The notes under the pieces are model-generated. The model was not told the DNA's origin, did no database searches, and saw only the letters and a list, made by a program, of their open reading frames with translations. This document shows positions 4,522-10,662 of a DNA stretch of 11,613 bases, piece after piece; the stretch's first letter is position 1, and every line of letters starts with the position of its first letter. Source of the DNA: an uncultured Bacillota bacterium (GTDB lineage: Bacteria; Bacillota_I; Bacilli_A; RFN20; CAG-631); contig CAJJXN010000046.1 in NCBI GenBank assembly GCA_905197115.1, positions 1 to 11,613 of the forward strand, given 5' to 3'. The translations under genes were made by a program, and so were the position numbers.

Positions 4522-7164
4522 ATGAAAGAATATTTACAAAACATTGAGGAAGTATTAAAACAAAATGAAACGAGTGAGACAGGTATTAGCACAACGCAAG
4601 CTCAAGAAAAATTCAATAAGTATGGTAAAAACAAATTAGCCGAAGGAAAGAAAACACCTTGGATTGTTCGATTTTTAAAAGAGTTAGCTGATCCTATGGT
4701 AATTATTTTAATTATTGCCGCAATCGTATCTTTATTTACTGCACTTTATGCGCATGAATCATTTGCCGATGTTATTATCATAATGGTAGTTGTATTGATT
4801 AATGCAATTTTAGGAGTAGTCCAAGAAAGTAAAGCCGAAAAAGCAATTGAAGCATTACAAGAAATGTCAAAAGCGACTACAAAAGTAATGCGTGATCAAC
4901 AAGTATGTGTTTTAAAAAGTGAAGAATTAGTACCTGGTGATATCATTTTATTAGAAGCTGGAGATGCAATTCCAGCAGATGCAAGAATCATTGAATGTGT
5001 CAGTTTAAAAGTAGAGGAAGCAGCTTTAACCGGTGAATCTGTTCCTGTTGAAAAGCAAAGCGAAACTTTAATTCAAGATGATGATAAAGAAATATTATTA
5101 GGAGATCGTAAAAACATGCTTTATATGGGAAGTAATGTTGTTTATGGTCGAGCAAAAGCAGTCATTGTCGCAACAGGAATGGAAACTGAAATGGGTAAAA
5201 TTGCTTCGGCGTTGACTTTAGCAAAAGAAGAATCCACGCCATTACAAAAGAAATTAAATCAATTAAGTAAAATGCTTAGTATTTTAGTTTTAGCGATTTG
5301 TGTGGTTATTTTTGCAGTTGATTTATTACGTGCAGATAAAATTACAACTAATTCTATTTTATCAACCTTTATGATTGCTGTAAGCTTAGCGGTGGCAGCT
5401 ATTCCTGAAGGTTTGGCAGCTGTTGTCACCATTGTATTAAGTATTGGTGTGACAAATATGTCTAAAAAGAATGCAATTATTCGTAAATTAACAGCCGTTG
5501 AAACACTTGGATGTACCCAAATTATTTGTAGTGATAAAACAGGAACTTTAACGCAAAATAAAATGACAGTTGTTCAACATTCCACAACCGATGAACCGCT
5601 TTTAGGATTAGCTATGAGTTTATGTAACGATGCTGAAATTGATGATAAAGAAGGTGTTGTAGGTGAGCCAACAGAATGTGCACTTGTTCAATATGGCTTG
5701 TCTTTACAATTACATAAATCCAAACTAAAAGAAATGTATCCACGAATTGGAGAAGCTCCTTTTGACAGCAATCGTAAAATGATGTCAACAGTTCATAAAG
5801 ATAAGGATGGAAAATTGATTCAATTTAGTAAAGGTGCACCCGATGAAGTTTTAAAGAAATGTAGTCATATTTGGCTAGATGGAAAAATGCAAGAGTTAAC
5901 ACAAGAGCATAAAAAACAAATTTTAGATAAAAATCATGAAATGGCTAATCAAGCATTACGGGTGTTATGTGCAGCCATGAAAGATTATGAAGTGGAGCCA
6001 AATTATACGGCTGATTCATTAGAAAATAACTTATGTTATATTGGTTTAGTAGGAATGATTGATCCAATTCGAGAAGAAGTGAAAGATGCAATTGTCGAAT
6101 GTAAAGAAGCTGGTATCAAACCAATTATGATTACAGGTGACCATAAGGATACTGCAATTGCAATTGCGAAACAATTAGGTATTATTGAAGATGCTTCACA
6201 AGCTATAACAGGTGCAGATTTGAATCAATTAAGTGATGAAGAACTTTTAAAAAATATTACAAAATATGCAGTCTATGCCCGAGTTCAGCCAGAACATAAA
6301 GTACGCATTGTTAAAGCATGGAAACAAATGGGAAAAATTACGGCTATGACAGGAGATGGAGTAAATGATGCACCATCTATCAAAAATGCTGACATTGGCA
6401 TAGGCATGGGGATTACCGGTACGGATGTAACAAAAAATGTTTCAGATATGGTATTAGCAGATGATAATTTTGCCACTATAGTATCTGCTGTTGAAGAAGG
6501 TAGAAGAGTATATGACAATATTCGCAAATCCATTCAATTTTTACTTTCTTCGAATATGGCGGAAGTTTTGTCCATTTTTATTTCAACTTTAATTGGCTTT
6601 ACCATTTTAAAACCAGCGCATTTATTATGGATTAATTTGATTACTGACTGTTTACCAGCGATTGCTCTTGGAATGGAAGAAAGTGAAGAAGGAATCATGA
6701 AACGTTCTCCAAGAGGAACGAAAGAAGGTATTTTTTCAGAACATATGTGGGTTGATATTGCGCTACAAGGCTTTATTATTGCTGGCATAACCATTTTAGC
6801 TTATTTAGTTGGATGCTATTTAGGAGATACGCATCAATTTGCTTTCGTCAATAGTGAAGATGGAATGACAATGGCCTTTTTAACTTTATCTTTAGTAGAA
6901 ATTTTCCATTCATTTAATATGCGTTCTCGTAAAAAGTCCATTTTTAGTATTAAAAAACAAAATAAACTTTTATGGCTTTCAGCAATAGGAGCGTTAATCT
7001 TGACAACAGCAGTGATTTATATCCCATTTTTATCCAATGCTTTTGGTTTTAAACATATTAATCTTTTAGAATATTGCGTAGCTATTTTACTTGCTTTTTC
7101 AATTATCCCGATTGTGGAAATTATCAAATTAATTCAAAGAAAAATATCAAAAAAAGTATACTAA
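4522..7164 (+). CDS. P-type cation ATPase (type IIA, Ca2+/Mn2+ exporter)
   Basis: An 880-residue P-type ATPase that couples ATP hydrolysis to cation export through the cytoplasmic membrane. Landmarks in order: TGES (170-173, actuator loop), PEGL (295-298, TM4), phosphorylation site DKTGT (D338), KGAP (437-440, nucleotide binding), TGD (538-540) and GDGVNDAP (611-618). The ion-site residues of the SERCA/PMR1 class are kept: E296 in TM4, N678 and E681 in TM5, and N705, T708, D709 in TM6. This points to Ca2+ or Mn2+ rather than heavy metals; the manganese riboswitch upstream favours Mn2+. Lactococcal YoaB is a comparable riboswitch-controlled ATPase. ATG 4522 is chosen because AAGGAG (4508-4513) lies eight bases before it; the in-frame GTG 4513 and ATG 4516 overlap or crowd the SD. 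mntP follows after 27 bases with no terminator between. Confidence 0.94.
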   Translation: MKEYLQNIEEVLKQNETSETGISTTQAQEKFNKYGKNKLAEGKKTPWIVRFLKELADPMVIILIIAAIVSLFTALYAHESFADVIIIMVVVLINAILGVVQESKAEKAIEALQEMSKATTKVMRDQQVCVLKSEELVPGDIILLEAGDAIPADARIIECVSLKVEEAALTGESVPVEKQSETLIQDDDKEILLGDRKNMLYMGSNVVYGRAKAVIVATGMETEMGKIASALTLAKEESTPLQKKLNQLSKMLSILVLAICVVIFAVDLLRADKITTNSILSTFMIAVSLAVAAIPEGLAAVVTIVLSIGVTNMSKKNAIIRKLTAVETLGCTQIICSDKTGTLTQNKMTVVQHSTTDEPLLGLAMSLCNDAEIDDKEGVVGEPTECALVQYGLSLQLHKSKLKEMYPRIGEAPFDSNRKMMSTVHKDKDGKLIQFSKGAPDEVLKKCSHIWLDGKMQELTQEHKKQILDKNHEMANQALRVLCAAMKDYEVEPNYTADSLENNLCYIGLVGMIDPIREEVKDAIVECKEAGIKPIMITGDHKDTAIAIAKQLGIIEDASQAITGADLNQLSDEELLKNITKYAVYARVQPEHKVRIVKAWKQMGKITAMTGDGVNDAPSIKNADIGIGMGITGTDVTKNVSDMVLADDNFATIVSAVEEGRRVYDNIRKSIQFLLSSNMAEVLSIFISTLIGFTILKPAHLLWINLITDCLPAIALGMEESEEGIMKRSPRGTKEGIFSEHMWVDIALQGFIIAGITILAYLVGCYLGDTHQFAFVNSEDGMTMAFLTLSLVEIFHSFNMRSRKKSIFSIKKQNKLLWLSAIGALILTTAVIYIPFLSNAFGFKHINLLEYCVAILLAFSIIPIVEIIKLIQRKISKKVY

Positions 7165-7191
7165 AAGCATACATTGAAAAGAGGTGGAACA

Positions 7192-7743
7192 ATGAGCATA
7201 TTTGAATTGTTTGTTTTGGCATTTGCATTAGCAATGGATGCCTTTGCGGTTTCAATAACAAAAGGTTTGTCTTTATCCAAGATGAATTGGAAAAAAGCAT
7301 TGATTACAGGTTTATATTTTGGTGTTTTTCAAGCAATTATGCCCTTAATTGGCTTTTTATTAGGAAGTCAATTTGACCATTTGATAAAAGATATTGATCA
7401 TTGGATTGCTTTCGCCTTATTAGTTATATTAGGAATTAAAATGATGATTGGTAGTAAAGAAGAAGAGGTTGATAACTCTTTTTCATTTAAAACAATGAGT
7501 ATATTAGCTATTGCTACCAGCATTGATGCCTTAGCTGTAGGAATAACATTCTCTGTGTTAGATACTTCAATATGGTTAGCAATTAGCATTATAGGAAGTA
7601 TTACATTTGTTCTTTGTGTAGTAGGAGTAAAAATTGGGAATGTATTTGGTGGTCGTTATAAAAATATTGCCGAGAAAATTGGTGGAATTATCTTAATTTT
7701 AATTGGAATCAAAATCTTATTAGAACATTTAAATATTTTTTAA
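7192..7743 (+). CDS. mntP: manganese efflux pump MntP
   Basis: A 183-residue membrane protein of the MntP (YebN, formerly DUF204) family, which exports Mn2+. About six hydrophobic helices form two similar halves, each with a conserved intramembrane aspartate: ALAMDAFAVS (D16) and ATSIDALAVG (D112). Length matches the Escherichia coli protein. ATG 7192 has GAGG (7181-7184) seven bases before it. An in-frame TTG at 7174 would place the SD inside the gene and is rejected. It is the second gene of the riboswitch operon and ends at a strong terminator, so both exporters should rise together when manganese is high. A short charged loop at 88-95 (GSKEEEVD) separates the halves. Confidence 0.95.
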   Translation: MSIFELFVLAFALAMDAFAVSITKGLSLSKMNWKKALITGLYFGVFQAIMPLIGFLLGSQFDHLIKDIDHWIAFALLVILGIKMMIGSKEEEVDNSFSFKTMSILAIATSIDALAVGITFSVLDTSIWLAISIIGSITFVLCVVGVKIGNVFGGRYKNIAEKIGGIILILIGIKILLEHLNIF

Positions 7744-7765
7744 TAGAGGGAGACCTCTATTTTTT
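7742..7765 (+). terminator. terminator of the manganese operon
   Basis: AATAGAGG (7742-7749) pairs with CCTCTATT (7754-7761) around a GAGA (GNRA) tetraloop, with T-run 7760-7765. The left arm begins inside the mntP stop codon. Confidence 0.9.
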
Positions 7766-7766
7766 A

Positions 7767-7795
7767 TTGACAGTTATTAAGAATTTCGTTATAGT
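7767..7795 (+). promoter_or_regulatory. promoter of the marR-degV-HAD operon
   Basis: A consensus -35 TTGACA (7767-7772), a 17-base spacer and TATAGT (7790-7795). Transcription should start near 7802, inside the inverted repeat that begins directly after the -10. Confidence 0.82.
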
Positions 7796-7823
7796 ATAAT
7801 AGTTAAAATTTTTTAACTATTAT
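7796..7823 (+). promoter_or_regulatory. perfect 13-bp inverted repeat, probable MarR operator
   Basis: ATAATAGTTAAAA (7796-7808) is the exact reverse complement of TTTTAACTATTAT (7811-7823), with TT between. It starts one base after the -10 and covers the predicted transcription start, a position where a bound repressor blocks initiation. MarR-family operators are palindromes of this general size, and a MarR gene starts 16 bases downstream, so autoregulation is the simplest reading. The inferred transcript would lack most of the left arm, so a DNA site is more likely than an RNA hairpin. Confidence 0.8.
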
Positions 7824-7839
7824 GAATGGAGGTTTTAAA

Positions 7840-8274
7840 ATGATTAAAGATACGTTTGAAGTCATTTATCGAAATTACAAACTTCATTTTTATAAAGAAA
7901 TATTTAAAAAATTAAATCATCATGAAGTGACCTTGACGGCACTTGATTTTTTTTGTTTAGAAACAATTTATTTATTAAAGGAACCTACGATGAGCGAGTT
8001 TGCAGATTTTTTAGAAATTTCTTTGCCAAACGCGACTTATAAAATTAAGAATTTAATAAAAAAAGGGTATGTAAAAAAAGAAATAAGTGAAGTTGACAAG
8101 CGAATTTGTCATTTGAAATTGACGGATAAGTTTAAACATTTCTATGAAGATAGTGATTATTCAGGAATGTTTTTTATTGAGAGAATAAAAAAGGTTTTTT
8201 CAAATGAAGAATTGGATCATTTATATATGATGCTAAAACTGATTGTCGAAAAAATAAATTTAAGAGAGGAGTAA
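7840..8274 (+). CDS. MarR-family transcriptional regulator
   Basis: A 144-residue winged-helix regulator of the MarR family, acting as a dimer on palindromic DNA. An N-terminal helical part is followed by the DNA-binding domain at about 48-95: TMSEFADFLEIS is the first HTH helix, SLPNATYKIKNLIKKGYV the recognition helix, and EVDKRICHLKLT the wing with the typical DxR (D86, R88). Helical C-terminal residues 96-144 complete the dimer interface. ATG 7840 is preceded by GGAGG (7828-7832) at seven bases. An in-frame ATG at 7822 falls inside the operator and is rejected. degV follows six bases after the stop. The ligand cannot be read from sequence; the neighbour DegV suggests fatty acids as a guess. 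Confidence 0.88.
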   Translation: MIKDTFEVIYRNYKLHFYKEIFKKLNHHEVTLTALDFFCLETIYLLKEPTMSEFADFLEISLPNATYKIKNLIKKGYVKKEISEVDKRICHLKLTDKFKHFYEDSDYSGMFFIERIKKVFSNEELDHLYMMLKLIVEKINLREE

Positions 8275-8280
8275 AAATGT

Positions 8281-9129
8281 ATGAGAAAAAGAATTGTTGC
8301 CGATTCATCTTGTGGAATTTCAATTGAAGAAGGGAAAAAAATAGGTGTTGAAATTTTGCCTTTAATTATTAATTTTGGGAAAGAAAGTTATCGTGATATT
8401 TTAGACATTAATAACGAAATGTTTTATGAAAAGTTAAAAACATGCCCTGATTTTCCAACAACGAGTCAACCCCCATTTGAAGATTTATTAAATCTATTTG
8501 AAGATGCAAAGAAAAATCAAGATATATTGTTTTTATTAGTTTTATCTTCTAAAATTTCTGGTACATATCAAAGTGCTTTACTAGCAAAAGAAACGATAGG
8601 GTACGAAAATATTTATATTATTGATAGTTTAGCAACAATACAAATTTTTAAATTACTTGTTTTAGAAACCGTGAAAATAAAAGATTTAATGGAACCACAA
8701 GCGGTAGTTGACCATATCGTTTCTTTAAGAAAAAGAACTCGTTTAAAAGCAGCAGTCGATACTTTAGAGTATTTTTGTAGAGGAGGAAGAGTCAGTAGAA
8801 CCAGTGCATTTTTTGGAGATCTTTTAAATATCAAACCTTTAATTGCGATTGATAAAGAAGGTTATATTGTAGCTTATGATAAAAAGCATGGTTTAAATAA
8901 AGCTCTTAATTTTATTGTTGAAGAAGCCAAAAATGATGATATAGATGAAAATTATCCAATTTATTTTGGATATTGCATGGATGATAGTGGCTGCGATCGT
9001 TTAATTGAAAAAGCCAAAGAAAAATTGAATGTAAAAGAATATACAAAAGAAGATATCAGTCCAGTGATTGGTGTACATGTTGGAACGAATGCTGCCATTT
9101 TAGTATATGTTTCCAAAAAGGAGATTTAA
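8281..9129 (+). CDS. DegV-family fatty-acid-binding protein
   Basis: A 282-residue DegV protein. Members such as FakB bind one fatty acid and present it to the kinase FakA for phosphorylation and entry into phospholipid synthesis. Family marks are the N-terminal ADSSCGIS (7-14), PTTSQPPFEDL (59-69), LSSKISGTYQSAL (88-100), CRGGRVS (166-172) and NIKPLI (183-188). The C-terminal GVHVGTNAAILVY (264-276) is the place of the usual GxHxGPG, here with TN instead of PG. No FakA is in the window. ATG 8281 fits the family N-terminus; its SD (AGGAG, 8267-8271) is nine bases away. An out-of-frame ATG at 8277 sits at a closer five-base spacing. The HAD gene follows after one base. Confidence 0.9.
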   Translation: MRKRIVADSSCGISIEEGKKIGVEILPLIINFGKESYRDILDINNEMFYEKLKTCPDFPTTSQPPFEDLLNLFEDAKKNQDILFLLVLSSKISGTYQSALLAKETIGYENIYIIDSLATIQIFKLLVLETVKIKDLMEPQAVVDHIVSLRKRTRLKAAVDTLEYFCRGGRVSRTSAFFGDLLNIKPLIAIDKEGYIVAYDKKHGLNKALNFIVEEAKNDDIDENYPIYFGYCMDDSGCDRLIEKAKEKLNVKEYTKEDISPVIGVHVGTNAAILVYVSKKEI

Positions 9130-9130
9130 A

Positions 9131-9850
9131 ATGTATAAAGCAATCTTTTTTGATTTAGATGGAACGCTTTTAGGCATGAATGAAGAACAGTTTTTAAAAT
9201 TATACTTTCAAGCAATGATTGAATATTGCTATCAACATCAATTAGATGGGAAATTAATTGTTAAAGTAATTGAATTAGGAACGGTAGCGATGATTCAAAA
9301 TCAAGGAACCATTACAAATGAAAATATATTTTGGAAAACGTTTGAAGAAAACACTTCATATCTAAGAAAAGACGTAGAAGATATTTTAAATCAATTTTAT
9401 ACAACTGATTTTATAAAAGTAAAAGAAAGTTGTTATCTTCGAAAAGAAAGCCCTGAAATTATCAAGATTTTAAAAGAAAAAGGGTATCACTTGTATTTAA
9501 CAACGAATCCTCTTTTTCCCAAAGCTGCTACTTTACAAAGAATTAAGTGGGCCAATTTAAATGTTAATGATTTTGAAATAGTGACAACTTATGAAAATTC
9601 ATCTTTTTGCAAACCAAATCTAAAATATTATCAAGAAATAATGAATCAGTATCAATTACAACCTCAAAATGTCTTAATGATTGGTAACGATGCAATAGAA
9701 GATGGTATTATTCAAAAATTAGGGGTAGATTGTTATTTATTATCGGATACTTTATTAAATAAAAAAAATATAGAAATAAAGGCAACTTATTTTACAAATA
9801 TTCAAGGTTTATTGGAATTTGTAAAAACTTTGCCTCATATAGATGAATAG
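9131..9850 (+). CDS. HAD-superfamily hydrolase
   Basis: A 239-residue HAD hydrolase with a helical cap, probably a phosphatase of unknown substrate. Motif I is FDLDGT with nucleophile D8 and acid D10. Motif II is TTN (T124), motif III is K161 in CKPNLKYY, and motif IV is GNDAIED (185-191), which holds the Mg2+. The cap lies at about 15-95. ATG 9131 is one base after the degV stop, with AAGGAG (9118-9123) seven bases before it inside the end of degV, so translation is likely coupled. An in-frame ATG at 9107 would overlap degV and precede this SD. It closes the operon, and its stop codon lies in the terminator stem. A link to DegV lipid handling is suggested only by position. Confidence 0.87.
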   Translation: MYKAIFFDLDGTLLGMNEEQFLKLYFQAMIEYCYQHQLDGKLIVKVIELGTVAMIQNQGTITNENIFWKTFEENTSYLRKDVEDILNQFYTTDFIKVKESCYLRKESPEIIKILKEKGYHLYLTTNPLFPKAATLQRIKWANLNVNDFEIVTTYENSSFCKPNLKYYQEIMNQYQLQPQNVLMIGNDAIEDGIIQKLGVDCYLLSDTLLNKKNIEIKATYFTNIQGLLEFVKTLPHIDE

Positions 9851-9872
9851 AACTTATAGTTCTATTTTTTTT
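9846..9872 (+). terminator. terminator of the marR-degV-HAD operon
   Basis: A nine-base-pair stem (9846-9854 with 9858-9866, core ATAGAACT/AGTTCTAT) with loop TAT is followed by eight T (9865-9872). Confidence 0.9.
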
Positions 9873-9893
9873 AAAAAATGAGATATAAAAAAA

Positions 9894-9907
9894 TGTAAAC
9901 GTTTTCA
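9894..9907 (+). promoter_or_regulatory. cre box (CcpA site) before rex-adhE
   Basis: TGTAAACGTTTTCA fits the consensus TGWNANCGNTNWCA at every position. Its centre (9900) is about 54 bases before the predicted transcription start, upstream of the -35. In Bacillus subtilis, cre sites in such upstream positions (ackA, pta) activate rather than repress. Presence of CcpA itself is assumed, not seen. Confidence 0.75.
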
Positions 9908-9919
9908 TAAAAAAAGTGT

Positions 9920-9948
9920 TTGTATTTTAAAAATGAATGTGTTAAAAT
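9920..9948 (+). promoter_or_regulatory. rex-adhE promoter
   Basis: TTGTAT (-35, 9920-9925), a 17-base spacer and TAAAAT (-10, 9943-9948). TGT directly before the -10 gives an extended -10. Transcription would start near 9955. Confidence 0.75.
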
Positions 9949-9950
9949 TA

Positions 9951-9972
9951 TATCGGTAAAAAAATACTGATA
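9951..9972. repeat. imperfect inverted repeat at the rex transcription start
   Basis: TATCGGTA (9951-9958) and TACTGATA (9965-9972) form an 8-6-8 dyad with one mismatch, a G-U pair in RNA. It spans the likely transcription start and ends just before the rex SD. It could be an operator or a 5'-UTR hairpin. It does not match the usual Rex box TTGTGAA-N4-TTCACAA. Confidence 0.55.
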
Positions 9973-9985
9973 GAGAGGTGAGAAA

Positions 9986-10657
9986 ATGTCAAACCAAGAA
10001 GCAATCGTTTTAAGACCGATATCTAAAAATCAATTGCGTAGATTGCCTATTTATTTAACTTTTTTAAAAAAGTTAGAGGAAGAAGGGGTAGAATTTGTTT
10101 CGGCTCAAAAGATTGCGACGGCTTTGAACCTAAATGAAGAATTAGTACGAAAAGATATTGCTTTAATTAGTAGCCATGAAGGAATTCCAAAAGTTGGAAG
10201 AAAAATAGAACGACTCATTTTGGATTTGGAAAAATATTTGGGTTATGATGATACAACATCGGCTATTTTAGTAGGAGTAGGACATTTAGGGAAAGCATTA
10301 CTATCTTATAAAGGGTTTGAAAGTTATGGCTTAGACATTTTAACCGCTTTTGATATTGATCCAAAGATGATAGGCACTGAGATTGCAAATAAAAAAATAT
10401 TTGGTATGGAAAAAATAAAATCATTAGTCCCTCGCTTAAATGCTCACATTGGAATTATTACTGTTCCTGAAGAGTATGCTCAATCTGTATGTGATTTACT
10501 CATTGAAAGTGGGATTAAGGCAATATGGAATTTTGCTCCCATTCATTTAAAAGTGGACAATTCCATTATTGTTCAAAATGTGAATATGGCTTCTTCTTTA
10601 GCCATCTTGTCACATCAATTAAAAGAAAAAGAATTAATTAAAAATAGGAGGAAATAA
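9986..10657 (+). CDS. rex: redox-sensing transcriptional repressor Rex
   Basis: A 223-residue Rex-family repressor that senses the NADH/NAD+ ratio. Residues 1-85 are the winged HTH (VSAQKIATALNLN, then VRKDIA). Residues 90-223 are a Rossmann domain with GVGHLGKAL (97-105, more often GxGNLGxAL), the acidic end of the second strand at FDID (122-125), and the C-terminal helix for domain swapping. The wing differs from textbook Rex. After VRKD, members such as those of Bacillus and Thermus have a YFG...GxGY stretch; here it is ALISSHEGIPKVGRKI (59-74). This suggests a subgroup with altered DNA recognition. ATG 9986 has AGAGG (9974-9978) seven bases before it. adhE begins five bases after the stop, so Rex probably controls its own operon including adhE. 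Confidence 0.9.
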   Translation: MSNQEAIVLRPISKNQLRRLPIYLTFLKKLEEEGVEFVSAQKIATALNLNEELVRKDIALISSHEGIPKVGRKIERLILDLEKYLGYDDTTSAILVGVGHLGKALLSYKGFESYGLDILTAFDIDPKMIGTEIANKKIFGMEKIKSLVPRLNAHIGIITVPEEYAQSVCDLLIESGIKAIWNFAPIHLKVDNSIIVQNVNMASSLAILSHQLKEKELIKNRRK

Positions 10658-10662
10658 GTATT

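Noticed and set aside
9917..9958. Canonical Rex box in the rex promoter
   Set aside because: TTGTATTTTAAAAATGAA and GTGTTAAAATTATATC were examined, but neither has the required symmetric TTGTGA/TCACAA halves.
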